Notes: generated by a model from the letters alone, not told the origin. A DNA stretch of 64,000 nt from Winogradskyella ludwigii (GCF_013403985.1 NZ_JABFDF010000001.1:496001-560000), one strand, 5' to 3'. Shown: positions 26,896 through 36,326, counted from the stretch's first letter. Program-made: numbers and translations.

Positions 26896-27879
26896 TCATT
26901 TTTTCGCACCATAAAATCTAGACAAAAATCGATAAACTTTTATCCAAAATAATTTCCACATAATAGTTTGTTTGGCATAAGGCCGTAATGTTTCAGAATT
27001 TGCACACCTCCAAAAATGATAATCGCCTAAAGACGGTTTGTTTCCTGCAAAAAATTCTTTAGAATAATTATTATTCCAAGGTTTCGGATTACCTAAATTA
27101 TGATACATAATATTATAACCTACATTAAATGCCATAGCTTCTTTCCCAATTATACTCACTTTTAACAAACTAGTTTCTATGGCTATATTAAGTGCATCTT
27201 GATCCGTTTTATCAAAAATATTAAAGCCTTGCACCTGTTCTAATTTAACAGGTCCTTTAGAAAAAATAGAGCGTTCTAATCCACCTATCTTCTCACCCAT
27301 GTACTCTTGAGCTAATTTCCATGTTTTTAAAAATTGAATGTCATCTCTTTTTAAACCTATAAAACCACCATTTATATACATTTCTGTTTTAAAATTTAAA
27401 TCTAAGTTAAATTTCGTATAATAATTTTTCCATCCCACACGTCTTGGATGATGCTCCGGAATTGGTGAATTCACATCTTCGCAGAGTGCCACACCTGCAT
27501 CAATCCATTGCATAAAATGATCCCAGTGTTTATTAATTGTAATATCTGGATCTAGATAAAAGAGACTATCTATATTTAGGTTTTTATTTTCAAATAGTTC
27601 AATTAAAAAATCAGGTTTATAATTGGTTAAACTATACTTTGTTGTCAATGGTAAAAAGTGTAACGTCATAGACCCACTCACTTTTAAAGACTTAGCGTTA
27701 TCCCAACCTATTTCTTTATTATTTTCAGCCTTAAGTGTCCAATCTGGTAACTCTCCGCGATACCCAACAAAAACATCTCCATTAAAGCCTTGTTTATGCA
27801 AAGAATTACATAAGCCAGCAACACCATAGTGGTAATTACCTTCAAATAATGTTACTACATGATTATTTATAAGTTTCAT
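26896..27879 (-). CDS. Putative GT-A fold nucleotide-sugar glycosyltransferase
   Basis: This is a 327-residue soluble protein resembling GT8-like nucleotide-diphospho-sugar transferases. The key feature is YLDPDITINKHW near 107-118, a D-x-D metal motif, preceded by SLFYLD. MYINGGFIGLKRDDI near 167-181 and KTDQDALNIAI near 225-235 are the acceptor-side regions of the fold. A His in MYHNLGNPKPW near 258 could bind the metal. The C-terminus carries a short hydrophobic segment and basic residues. I do not know its donor. It lies 3 bases downstream of an acyltransferase gene in the same operon. Confidence 0.75.
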   Translation of the reverse strand: MKLINNHVVTLFEGNYHYGVAGLCNSLHKQGFNGDVFVGYRGELPDWTLKAENNKEIGWDNAKSLKVSGSMTLHFLPLTTKYSLTNYKPDFLIELFENKNLNIDSLFYLDPDITINKHWDHFMQWIDAGVALCEDVNSPIPEHHPRRVGWKNYYTKFNLDLNFKTEMYINGGFIGLKRDDIQFLKTWKLAQEYMGEKIGGLERSIFSKGPVKLEQVQGFNIFDKTDQDALNIAIETSLLKVSIIGKEAMAFNVGYNIMYHNLGNPKPWNNNYSKEFFAGNKPSLGDYHFWRCANSETLRPYAKQTIMWKLFWIKVYRFLSRFYGAKK

Positions 27880-27882
27880 TGA

Positions 27883-28458
27883 CTACATTCTTTTTTTTAT
27901 AAATTTAGCTGGTACACCTCCCCAAACCTCATATTCAGGTACATCTTTATTTACAACAGCACCTGCAGCAATAACAGCTCCTTTACCTATGGTTACTCCA
28001 CTCAATATATTACAAGAAGTCCCTATCCACACGTCTTCTTTAATAATAATTTGGGTATTTAAAACGGCTTGATCTTTTATTTTTTTATCTCTTTTATAAG
28101 CATGACCAGTATCTACAAAAGTAGTATTACTAGCAATTAAACAATCATTCTCAATAATTATTTTTGAACTGCAATTAAATTCACATGAATCACCAATAAA
28201 AATATGATCTCCAAGTTTAATATAATTGCTTTCTTTAAAAGGGTGAACTATTCTAAAACTAATATTATCTTGTATATCACAGTTATCACCAATAATTAAC
28301 CTATTGGGCCAATTAGCATATATCTTACCAATCGTGTTATCGCGCCCTATTTGTAATCCTCGTAATTTTAAAATATATAGTTTTAACCAAAGACGTTTTT
28401 GTTTAATTTTAAAATATATTTTACCGAATTGGCTAGGCCCATAATATGATTTACTCAT
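27883..28458 (-). CDS. Hexapeptide acyltransferase (maltose/galactoside O-acetyltransferase-like)
   Basis: This is a 191-residue left-handed beta-helix acyltransferase. After a basic N-terminus come clear hexapeptide repeats: IGDNCDIQDNISFRI near 72, LGDHIFIGDSCEFN near 98-111, DCLIASNTTFVDTGH near 120 with the catalytic His, then VWIGTSCNILSGVTIGKGAVI near 146-166 and GGVPAKFIKKR at the end. It probably acetylates a sugar of the repeat unit. The start overlaps the end of the second flippase gene by 8 bases. Confidence 0.87.
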   Translation of the reverse strand: MSKSYYGPSQFGKIYFKIKQKRLWLKLYILKLRGLQIGRDNTIGKIYANWPNRLIIGDNCDIQDNISFRIVHPFKESNYIKLGDHIFIGDSCEFNCSSKIIIENDCLIASNTTFVDTGHAYKRDKKIKDQAVLNTQIIIKEDVWIGTSCNILSGVTIGKGAVIAAGAVVNKDVPEYEVWGGVPAKFIKKRM

Positions 28459-29737
28459 CTGTTCGTTGGTATGATTTTAATTTGATAATTTTAAAAAAAA
28501 TGTAAGCCCCATTGGTTAAAAATGCTATTAATCCAATAGTTATGTTTAAGTATAATAATCCGGATAAAGTACTTATGTCTAACATAAAAACACCTAATAC
28601 AGTGACTCCCACATTAACAGATATTGTAACCATTGGTTTTAGTACCCAGCCTCTACTAGCATATAGAGAAAAACATACACCTGCTAGTAAATTTAAAACT
28701 CCAGAAATTATAATTAAGACTAATTCAAATTCTAGGTCTTTATAACTTTCGCCTAACACCCATAATATTTGACTTCTAAACATATAAACAATAAGTAAGA
28801 AGCCTAACATTGCTGTAATAGTGACACCTAAAATTTGAATTAACCGTTTTAACAAAAGTATTTTAATAGACTCCAATCTTGCAAATCTCGGTATTATTAA
28901 CATATTAATAATAACAGTAAATAAAGACAAAAGCATATTTATCCTACCCAAAGCACCTAAATACGCAATAGACGTTGTGTTAGAAAAAATAGAAGCTAAC
29001 CAAATTATCAATTGTCCACTAAAGGCGTAATAAATTGCACCTGGTAAAATTCTTTTTACCATATTTACAATTCTTCCCCTAATTACAAGATCGGGTTTTT
29101 GCCCTATCTCCACATTAGATCCTGCGATTTCATACAACTTTATATTCCCATATATTCTTGGAATACCGTTCGCTAAGATCACCACATACGCTAACGGAAA
29201 GATAAACAATGTCGCAAAAAGCAAAACTAAACGTCCGAGGCTTACTTTTACTTGATTTTTCTGTAAAGCACCTATATTTTGATGAAGTTTTGGAACAATT
29301 TGCAGTAATGTATCAGACAGACTGGCATAAAAAGCAGGAATTAATGATAATGCTATAAATATTGATGTAATCCAACTAGCGTTATTCTTTATCAAAAAAT
29401 ACAGTAATATTGGAACCATTAGTATCAAACTAAAGATGGCAAATTTTCGTCTCAAATCTAAACCTGTAGCCAATACTTTTCCTAACTTCACTTTATCTTG
29501 CCAGACCTTGCCCCCTTCAGACATAACTCCCTGAGAAATACCACCATCTGCCAAAACCGTCATAGCACCCAACATTGTGTTAGCCAATACATACCAAGCG
29601 TACTCCTCGACAGGTAACAACCTAATTACGAGTATACCACCAACAAAACCTAATACTTGTACCAATATCTGAGCTGAACCTGTTATTGTTAGAAGTTTTA
29701 GCCAATGTTTAACAGAGCTATTTAATAAAAATTTCAT
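28451..29737 (-). CDS. Oligosaccharide flippase family protein (Wzx-like), copy 2
   Basis: This is a 428-residue MOP-superfamily membrane protein with about twelve segments. The N-terminal half strongly matches the flippase at 25336-26586, for example RLLPVEEYAWYVLANTMLG near 38-56 and SEGGKVWQDKVKLG near 73-86, whereas the second half (for example NMLIIPRFARLESIKIL and the segments after it) has diverged. Two flippases in one polysaccharide locus suggest two substrates or one redundant copy. It begins with ATG and is the first gene of the locus, after a 576-bp gene-free stretch. Confidence 0.87.
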   Translation of the reverse strand: MKFLLNSSVKHWLKLLTITGSAQILVQVLGFVGGILVIRLLPVEEYAWYVLANTMLGAMTVLADGGISQGVMSEGGKVWQDKVKLGKVLATGLDLRRKFAIFSLILMVPILLYFLIKNNASWITSIFIALSLIPAFYASLSDTLLQIVPKLHQNIGALQKNQVKVSLGRLVLLFATLFIFPLAYVVILANGIPRIYGNIKLYEIAGSNVEIGQKPDLVIRGRIVNMVKRILPGAIYYAFSGQLIIWLASIFSNTTSIAYLGALGRINMLLSLFTVIINMLIIPRFARLESIKILLLKRLIQILGVTITAMLGFLLIVYMFRSQILWVLGESYKDLEFELVLIIISGVLNLLAGVCFSLYASRGWVLKPMVTISVNVGVTVLGVFMLDISTLSGLLYLNITIGLIAFLTNGAYIFFKIIKLKSYQRTDE

Positions 29738-30313
29738 TGTAGCACATGAAGGGCTTTAAATTAGAGGAAATGTTATGATATTTTTTAATCTAAATAAATA
29801 TTTTTTTTGAAAAAATCCCATATAGTACGCATATAAAGGATTTACATCTAACATGTACTTATTATATCATTTTTAAGGAAAATTGTAAGCCCTTAAAGTA
29901 ACTTTTAAATAGCGAAAAACAATATTACTATTTATCAAACAAAAATACATAAATCACCACGACACGCAAATTAATCTAATGAAAAGTGTGATAATGCAGA
30001 TATTCCAACTATCTCAACTTATTATACCCCTAAGAATAAGCCGTTAATTAATTATATAAACATTAACTCACCAAATCTATCTTCTTTATTATTTTTAATA
30101 ATAGTTACGTACGCTCATTCAAAAAAATTATTTATTGATTATATCAGAATTTAATCACAATACCATTTTCATCTACCATTTATATTTTATTTATCAAGAT
30201 TAATCTTTTACTTAAAAGGCTTCATTCAATTAAAATTGATAATTTTATCGTTTTCAGAATAAACGTTTGGTTTTAACACAGAAAATAATAGTAAATTAGC
30301 TATAAGTATATAA
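29738..30313. other. Divergent gene-free interval (576 bp)
   Basis: This AT-rich region lies between the first gene of the polysaccharide locus (minus) and the DUF1919 gene (plus), so it must hold promoters for both directions. I did not find an exact TAnnTTTG on the minus strand. On the plus strand AACGTTTG near 30263 is one base off the -7 consensus. No hairpin with a T-run and no coding frame were convincing. Confidence 0.45.
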
Positions 30314-30991
30314 ATGAAAAGTAAGCTAAAAAATTCCTTAGTAGGACTCACGGAAAAAATAGATAGAAGGATATACAAAAATAAAAATTTTGTAATTATC
30401 TCAAATAACTGCTGGGGAGCTGAGGTTTATAATCGACTTGGTGTAAAATATAACACCCCTTTTGTTGGATTATTTATCTACGGACCTGATTATATCGAAC
30501 TTTTGGAGAATTTTGATAATTATATTAATTACGAATTGTCTTTTATACCTCAGTCTAAATGGAATAAATCAACAATTTTATACCCTATAGGACTACTTAA
30601 TGATATCGAAGTGCATTTTATGCATTATAAAGATGAAAACGAAGCATTGTCTAAGTGGAACAGAAGGTTAGAGAGGATGAAAAAAGTAACGAATAAAAAC
30701 AACTATTTTTTTAAGATTTGCGACAGAGACTTAACAGATATAAATATTATTCGTAGATTTCATAAGTTACCTTTTAAAAATAAAATATCCTTTGGAATTA
30801 AAAATTTCGATACAAAAAATCATTTTCAGCTAATAGAAAACGAGAATAACCAATCTGTTCCTGATGGTGTTAGTTTATACAGACATTCGTATAAATATAT
30901 CGACATACTAAAGTGGGTAAATTCTGGAATAATAGAACAAAACTTTTATAGTAAAATAAAGTCTATAGTTAATATAGTTTATAGAAAATAG
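30314..30991 (+). CDS. DUF1919 family protein
   Basis: This is a 225-residue protein matching the DUF1919 pattern: FVIISNNCWGAEVYNRLG near 26-43, YNTPFVGLFIYGPDYIELL near 46-64, YPIGLLNDIEVHFMHY near 91-106 and WNRRLERM near 115. The family is linked to capsular or exopolysaccharide synthesis loci, but its biochemical role is not established to my knowledge. It is the only plus-strand gene between two large minus-strand polysaccharide operons. No signal peptide or membrane segment is visible, so it should act in the cytoplasm. The start is an ATG after an AT-rich leader. Confidence 0.8.
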   Translation: MKSKLKNSLVGLTEKIDRRIYKNKNFVIISNNCWGAEVYNRLGVKYNTPFVGLFIYGPDYIELLENFDNYINYELSFIPQSKWNKSTILYPIGLLNDIEVHFMHYKDENEALSKWNRRLERMKKVTNKNNYFFKICDRDLTDINIIRRFHKLPFKNKISFGIKNFDTKNHFQLIENENNQSVPDGVSLYRHSYKYIDILKWVNSGIIEQNFYSKIKSIVNIVYRK

Positions 30992-31212
30992 ATGTAAATA
31001 TCAAATTTAGATGTCGTTATTCTAAAATAACTAAATTTTTAAATTTGGCTTTCTTAGTTTCTACAAAAAACGACCGGCAGAAAAATAGCAAAGTCTATAG
31101 AGTTAAAAAGCATTATTCTAGTTTATTCTTTAATCTTATTTCTGTATCAGCTAACCATTATTAATTTTACTCAAAACAATTAGCTAATTTTATAAAGTGA
31201 TAATACTTTAAA

Positions 31213-32001
31213 TTACTTAACCAAAAACCAATGATTCAACAATTCTTCTCTGTTATATAACATCCTTTTTTTTGTATCCCAATCAATAACTTCAAAACCT
31301 GCATGCTCACAAATAGCTTGACCTGCTGCAGTATCCCACTCCATCGTTGGCGCAAATCTAGGGTAACAATCTGCAGTACCTTCCGCAACCATACATAATT
31401 TTAATGAGCTTCCTTTAGAAATCAAGTTTACATCGCCATGTTTTTTACGCATGTCGCTAACATAATCTTCAGTTTCCTTAGACATATGCGACCTACTTGC
31501 TACTACTGTAAACGTTTTATCTTCTCGTTGCATTGGCAGTTTTACACTTTGCGCAATAAAATCATCGATATTATAATCGTTAAGATTCACTGTAATTTTA
31601 AATGCTCCTAGCGTTGTACTTGAAAAATAAAGTTCTCCAGAAACAGGTACAAATACAACACCTAAACTTGTCTTTTGATCTTCTATTAAAGCGATATTTA
31701 CCGTAAACTCACCATTACGTTTTATAAACTCTTTAGTACCATCTATGGGATCTACAATCCATAGCTGCTTCCAATCTTTTCGTTCTGAATAAGGTATAGA
31801 CTTTCCTTCTTCAGACAATACAGGAATACCTGTTTGGTCTAAATAGCTTACAATAACATTATGAGATGCCACATCAGCCTTAGTTAAGGGAGAATTATCT
31901 CCTTTAAATTCTACAGCAAAATCATCAGTGTTGTATATTTCTAAAATAGACTTACCGGCCTCTAATGCTGCTTCTATAGCAATCTTTAAATGTTTGTTCA
32001 T
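31213..32001 (-). CDS. cysQ: 3'(2'),5'-bisphosphate nucleotidase
   Basis: It hydrolyses PAP, the by-product of PAPS-dependent sulfotransfer, to AMP and phosphate, so it removes an inhibitor of sulfotransferases. The 262-residue inositol-monophosphatase fold has DNSPLTKADVASHN near 35-48, LSEEGKSIP near 61-69 (metal Glu), VDPIDGTKEF near 84-93 with the metal-binding Asp residues, and MEWDTAAGQAICE near 219-231. It closes the gmd-fcl-DUF2061-cysC-cysD-cysN-cysQ operon. Its place beside PAPS-forming genes fits recycling for polysaccharide sulfation. Confidence 0.92.
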   Translation of the reverse strand: MNKHLKIAIEAALEAGKSILEIYNTDDFAVEFKGDNSPLTKADVASHNVIVSYLDQTGIPVLSEEGKSIPYSERKDWKQLWIVDPIDGTKEFIKRNGEFTVNIALIEDQKTSLGVVFVPVSGELYFSSTTLGAFKITVNLNDYNIDDFIAQSVKLPMQREDKTFTVVASRSHMSKETEDYVSDMRKKHGDVNLISKGSSLKLCMVAEGTADCYPRFAPTMEWDTAAGQAICEHAGFEVIDWDTKKRMLYNREELLNHWFLVK

Positions 32002-32082
32002 TTTCTCGTAACGTTAATATACAGTTGGTTTCGTTTAAAAATATCTCTAAATTTTCATCGCGGGACATTGACAACTTTTAGC

Positions 32083-33339
32083 TTAAATAATCATTCCTGC
32101 ACCAATAGTTTCATTGGTTTGTTCGTCAATAATTATAATGCTTCCTGTTTGACGGTTCTTTTTATAAGCATCAAAAAATATTGGTTTAGCAGTTCTTATT
32201 GACAAACGTGCAATATCATTCATTTCAACCTTATCGATATCTTCAATACGATGTAAGGTATTAATATCTATTTTATACTTTAATTCCTTTACCATACCTA
32301 CGGTTTCATTCGTAGTATGCTTTATCACCACTTTGGTACGTGCTTGAATTGGCTTTGTACTCATCCAAGACACTAAAACTTCGATATCTTGACCAACTTC
32401 AGGAACATTATTTTCACGAACAATCATATCTCCGCGACTGTTATCTATTTCATCTTCTAAGGTCATGGTAACAGACATAGGAGCAAATGCTTCTGAGATC
32501 TGTTCTCCATTAAGCTCAATTGTTTTAATTGTAGTTACAAATCCTGAAGGCAATGATTTAACCTTATCTCCAGGTTTAAAAATACCTCCATCAATACGAC
32601 CTGCAAAACCTCTGTAATCTTGGTGTTCTATAGTGTGAGGACGAATCACAGACTGAATAGGAAAACGACAATCTACTAAGTTATGATCACTAGAAATATG
32701 AACGGTTTCTAAATGATACATTAACGTACTACCATCATACCAATCCATGTTTTCCGAACGGTTAACCACATTATCTCCGTTTAAAGCAGAAATAGGGATA
32801 AACTGAATATCCTTTATATCTAATTTTGAAGAAAAAGCCTTAAAGTCAGCCACTATTTGAGTGTACACTTCTTCGCTATAATCTACTAAATCCATTTTAT
32901 TAACACATACAATAGCATGTGGTATACGTAATAATGATGCTATAAATGCATGACGATGTGTTTGCTCTAACATCCCTTTACGTGCATCAACTAGAATAAT
33001 AGCTAAATTAGCTGTAGATGCACCAGTAACCATGTTACGCGTATACTGAATATGACCTGGTGTATCTGCAATGATAAATTTACGCTTTGGAGTTGCAAAA
33101 TAACGATAAGCCACATCAATAGTAATTCCCTGCTCACGTTCCGATTTTAATCCATCAGTAAGCAACGATAAATCTACATAATCAAAACCTTTACTTTTAC
33201 TAGACGCTTCAACCGCATCTAATTGATCTTGAAAAATTGATTTGCTATCGTAGAGTAAGCGCCCAATTAATGTGCTTTTTCCATCATCTACACTTCCTGC
33301 AGTTGTAAAACGTAATAATTCTATATCTTGATAATCCAT
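32083..33339 (-). CDS. cysN: Sulfate adenylyltransferase subunit 1 (GTPase)
   Basis: With CysD it makes adenylylsulfate from ATP and sulfate, driven by GTP hydrolysis. The 418 residues form the GTPase and elongation-factor-like domains: TTAGSVDDGKSTLIGRLL near 12-29 (P-loop), EREQGITIDVAYRYF near 66-80, FIIADTPGH near 88-96, and CVNKMDLVDYSEE near 144-156. No C-terminal APS-kinase domain is fused; a separate cysC exists. cysD starts 84 bases upstream. The gene order fits activation of sulfate for sulfotransfer, not an assimilation operon, because no PAPS reductase is adjacent. Confidence 0.95.
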   Translation of the reverse strand: MDYQDIELLRFTTAGSVDDGKSTLIGRLLYDSKSIFQDQLDAVEASSKSKGFDYVDLSLLTDGLKSEREQGITIDVAYRYFATPKRKFIIADTPGHIQYTRNMVTGASTANLAIILVDARKGMLEQTHRHAFIASLLRIPHAIVCVNKMDLVDYSEEVYTQIVADFKAFSSKLDIKDIQFIPISALNGDNVVNRSENMDWYDGSTLMYHLETVHISSDHNLVDCRFPIQSVIRPHTIEHQDYRGFAGRIDGGIFKPGDKVKSLPSGFVTTIKTIELNGEQISEAFAPMSVTMTLEDEIDNSRGDMIVRENNVPEVGQDIEVLVSWMSTKPIQARTKVVIKHTTNETVGMVKELKYKIDINTLHRIEDIDKVEMNDIARLSIRTAKPIFFDAYKKNRQTGSIIIIDEQTNETIGAGMII

Positions 33340-33423
33340 TTGTAATAGTTGTTAGTTATTAGTTTATCATTTATAGTCAGCTGTTAACCAGCCGACACAT
33401 AAAGTTTTAACCTAATTTATATT

Positions 33424-34329
33424 TTAAAAGTAACCTTGTTTTTTACGATCTTCCATTGCTGTTTCGGCACGTTTATCATCAGCACGACCACCACGTTCTG
33501 TTGTACGTGTTGTTGCAATTTCTTCTATGATTTTATCTAAATCATCTGCAGTAGATTCTACAGCGCCAGTAATTGGCATATCTCCACAAGTACGGTAACG
33601 AATAGTCATATTCACAACCTCTTCACCTTCTTTTAATTTTATAAATTCTGAATTTGCCAAAATCACACCATCTCTAACCACACAATCGCGTTGGTGAGAA
33701 AAATAAAGCATAGGTAAATCAATATTCTCAAGTTTAATATATTCCCAAACGTCCATTTCTGTCCAGTTTGAAATTGGAAACACTCTAAAGTGCTCTCCAT
33801 AATTTTTACGACCATTGAATAAATTCCATAATTCAGGTCTTTGATTTTTTGGATCCCATTGTCCAAACTCATCACGATGAGAGAAAAAACGTTCTTTTGC
33901 ACGTGCTTTTTCTTCATCTCGTCTAGCACCACCCATGGCAGCATCAACTTTATATTCTTCAAGTGTATCTAAAAGTGACACAATTTGAAGTGAATTACGA
34001 GACGCATCTGCACCTGTTTCTTCCTTAGCACGACCTTTATCAATGGCTTCTTGAACAGAACCAACAACAAGGGTTACACCTAATTTTTCAACTAATTCAT
34101 CTCTAAACGCAATCGTTTCTGGAAAATTATGACCCGTATCAATATGAATTAAAGGAAACGGAATTTTTGCCGGAAAAAAAGCCTTCTTTGCTAAATGTGT
34201 TAATAGTATTGAATCTTTACCTCCTGAAAACAATAATACAGGATTTTCAAATTGTGCTGCAATCTCTCTAATAACAAAGATCGCTTCAGATTCTAATTCT
34301 CTTAAGTGGTTAATAATATAGTTGCTCAT
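33424..34329 (-). CDS. cysD: Sulfate adenylyltransferase subunit 2
   Basis: This is the ATP-pyrophosphatase-type catalytic subunit that forms APS with CysN. The 301-residue protein contains the PP-motif VLLFSGGKDSILLTHLA (residues 31-47), HIDTGHNFPETIAFRDELV near 62-80, MGGARRDEEKARAKERFFS near 136-154, and FPISNWTEMDVWEYI near 184-198. Length is typical. Its ATG overlaps the cysC stop by 4 bases, so translation is coupled. Confidence 0.95.
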   Translation of the reverse strand: MSNYIINHLRELESEAIFVIREIAAQFENPVLLFSGGKDSILLTHLAKKAFFPAKIPFPLIHIDTGHNFPETIAFRDELVEKLGVTLVVGSVQEAIDKGRAKEETGADASRNSLQIVSLLDTLEEYKVDAAMGGARRDEEKARAKERFFSHRDEFGQWDPKNQRPELWNLFNGRKNYGEHFRVFPISNWTEMDVWEYIKLENIDLPMLYFSHQRDCVVRDGVILANSEFIKLKEGEEVVNMTIRYRTCGDMPITGAVESTADDLDKIIEEIATTRTTERGGRADDKRAETAMEDRKKQGYF

Positions 34330-34925
34330 TCTTCAATTTTTAATTTTTCAACAATAATGTCTAATATGCTTTTAACCGATGCTTCAATCGGTTGATGATC
34401 TGTAATAATTTCAATATCAGGATGAATTGGAGCCTCATAAGGTGCCGAAACCCCTGTCATATTTTTTATTTCTCCTGCGCGTGCTTTTTTGTAAAGTCCT
34501 TTAACATCTCTTCGCTCGCACTCTTCTAATGATGTATTTACGTAAATTTCTATGAAATTTTCAGCACCTACTATCGTTTTAATATTTTCTCTATCCTTAA
34601 TATAAGGGGAAACAAAAGCAGCTAAAGTTACTACACCTGCATTTACCATTAAGTTACCAACTTCTGCTATTCTTCTAATATTTTCTGTACGATCTTCTGG
34701 TGCAAAGCTAAGGTCTTTATTTATACCTTGCCTTATATTATCACCATCTAAACTAAAAGTCGAAATTCCTTTTTTATAAAGTTCCATTTCCACTAAATTA
34801 GCCAATGTAGATTTTCCAGAACCAGACAAACCAGTAAACCATAAAAGAAAAGAGCGATGACCATGCTGCTTCTCGCGGTCTGCTTTACTGATTTTATAAT
34901 CGTGCCTAACCGTATTTAAGCTCAT
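34326..34925 (-). CDS. cysC: Adenylylsulfate kinase
   Basis: It phosphorylates APS to PAPS, the sulfate donor. The 199-residue P-loop kinase has WFTGLSGSGKSTLANLV near 29-45, LDGDNIRQGINKDLSF near 58-73, and FAPEDRTENIRRIAEVG near 73-89, plus FIEIYVNTSLEECERRDVKG near 127-146. Length and motifs are those of stand-alone CysC. It sits between cysD and the duplicated DUF2061 gene, with 4-base overlaps on both sides. Feeding the sulfotransferase in the nearby polysaccharide locus is the likeliest use. Confidence 0.94.
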   Translation of the reverse strand: MSLNTVRHDYKISKADREKQHGHRSFLLWFTGLSGSGKSTLANLVEMELYKKGISTFSLDGDNIRQGINKDLSFAPEDRTENIRRIAEVGNLMVNAGVVTLAAFVSPYIKDRENIKTIVGAENFIEIYVNTSLEECERRDVKGLYKKARAGEIKNMTGVSAPYEAPIHPDIEIITDHQPIEASVKSILDIIVEKLKIEE

Positions 34926-35362
34926 AATTCTTTAGAGTTTTTCAATGCGTTTAATCGTTTTCTTCTATTTCTTTGGTCCAATCCAAAATCAATACGATAC
35001 CAAAGTTTCTCGTGTCCAAAATACAATAACATTTTCGTAAGAACCTCAGCTCCACCAATTTTTAATCCTGTTAAAGGATTTCCTGTAACGATCCACCCTA
35101 AAATAAAAGTATCAACCGTTCCAACAGCCCTCCATGAAAACGTTTTTAATATGTGACGCTTATTAGATGATTTTATTTTTGATTTAAACCAAACGCGTTC
35201 ATGCAAATAATAAAGAACCATCTTGGTTACCAGCTCCATAAGTGCTATTTGAGAGCCGAACTTAATATTACCAGATATTAACCATGACAATAGAAACGTA
35301 TCTAATGTGCCTATAATACGCCATGTAATTGTTTTAGCAAGATGTCGTTTACTAAATTTCAA
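34922..35362 (-). CDS. Tandem DUF2061 membrane protein
   Basis: This is a 146-residue integral membrane protein made of two DUF2061 repeats in tandem. The halves match in order: ITWRIIGTLDTFLLSWL (about 12-28) and FSWRAVGTVDTFILGWI (about 74-90), each followed by a second membrane helix ending VLYYLHERVWFK and LLYFGHEKLWYR. There are four membrane segments in all. DUF2061 genes often occur beside sulfate-activation genes in Bacteroidota, but their role is unknown. It starts with TTG, the only candidate between the fcl stop and the frame, and overlaps cysC by 4 bases. Confidence 0.85.
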   Translation of the reverse strand: MKFSKRHLAKTITWRIIGTLDTFLLSWLISGNIKFGSQIALMELVTKMVLYYLHERVWFKSKIKSSNKRHILKTFSWRAVGTVDTFILGWIVTGNPLTGLKIGGAEVLTKMLLYFGHEKLWYRIDFGLDQRNRRKRLNALKNSKEL

Positions 35363-35366
35363 ACTA

Positions 35367-36326
35367 TTAAAGTTTTACCGTTTTATAATCCTCTTGATGC
35401 GACTGAAACCAATCATACGCATTTTGTATACCCATATCTAAAGTATATTTAGGCTCCCAACCTAAAGCTCTTAACCTAGAGCTATCCATTAGTTTTCTCG
35501 GTGTTCCGTCTGGTTTTGAACTATCCCATTCAATTGCTCCATTATGACCAACCGTATTTTGAATCGTTTCAGCCAACGTTTTTATAGTGACATCTGTACC
35601 TGTACCAACATTATACAAATATTCTGGAAGTACATTCTCTATTGCAAATACTACGGCTTGTGCTAAATCATCTACATGTAAAAATTCACGCATTGGTGTC
35701 CCACTTCCCCATAATGTTACTGAGGCATTCTCGTTATTTTTAGCTTCATGAAACTTTCTTAGCATTGCAGGCAACACATGTGAACTTTGCAAATCGAAAT
35801 TATCATTTGGACCATACAAATTGGTAGGCATTAAGCTCACAAAATCTTTACCATATTGCTTTCTTACAGCTTGGCAAGCTTTAACACCTGCTATTTTTGC
35901 TATAGCATACCACTCATTTGTTGGTTCTAAACTATCCGTTAATAAATAGTCTTCTTTTAACGGTTGTGGTGCAAACTTTGGATAAATACAAGAACTTCCT
36001 AAAAAAACAAACTTCTGAACATCTGCCTTATGAGCAGCATCAATAAGGTTATTTTGAATCTGTAGGTTTTCCATTAAAAATGGATAAGGATTCTCATTAT
36101 TTGCTAAAATACCACCTACTTTAGCAGCAGCGTCAATAACAATATTGGGTTTTTCATTGTTGAAAAAATCTGTTACTAATTGCTGGTTTCTTAAATCCAG
36201 TTCTTTACTTGTTTTACCTATAAGATTCGTAAACCCTAAAGCTTCAAGTGCTCTCCAAATAGCAGAACCCACCATACCACGATGACCTGCTATGTATATT
36301 TTTGAATCTTTTGTGATATTACTCAA
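35367..36326 (-). CDS. fcl: GDP-L-fucose synthase
   Basis: It converts GDP-4-keto-6-deoxymannose to GDP-L-fucose by epimerisation and NADPH reduction. The 319-residue extended SDR has [17 protein letters not shown] near 11-27, [16 protein letters not shown] near 108-123 and [12 protein letters not shown] near 140-151 carrying the catalytic Tyr and Lys. [20 protein letters not shown] near 171-190 is characteristic of fucose synthases. The start is TTG, with no upstream ATG before a stop, and it overlaps the gmd stop by 8 bases, so translation is coupled to gmd. Confidence 0.93.
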   Translation of the reverse strand: MSNITKDSKIYIAGHRGMVGSAIWRALEALGFTNLIGKTSKELDLRNQQLVTDFFNNEKPNIVIDAAAKVGGILANNENPYPFLMENLQIQNNLIDAAHKADVQKFVFLGSSCIYPKFAPQPLKEDYLLTDSLEPTNEWYAIAKIAGVKACQAVRKQYGKDFVSLMPTNLYGPNDNFDLQSSHVLPAMLRKFHEAKNNENASVTLWGSGTPMREFLHVDDLAQAVVFAIENVLPEYLYNVGTGTDVTIKTLAETIQNTVGHNGAIEWDSSKPDGTPRKLMDSSRLRALGWEPKYTLDMGIQNAYDWFQSHQEDYKTVKL

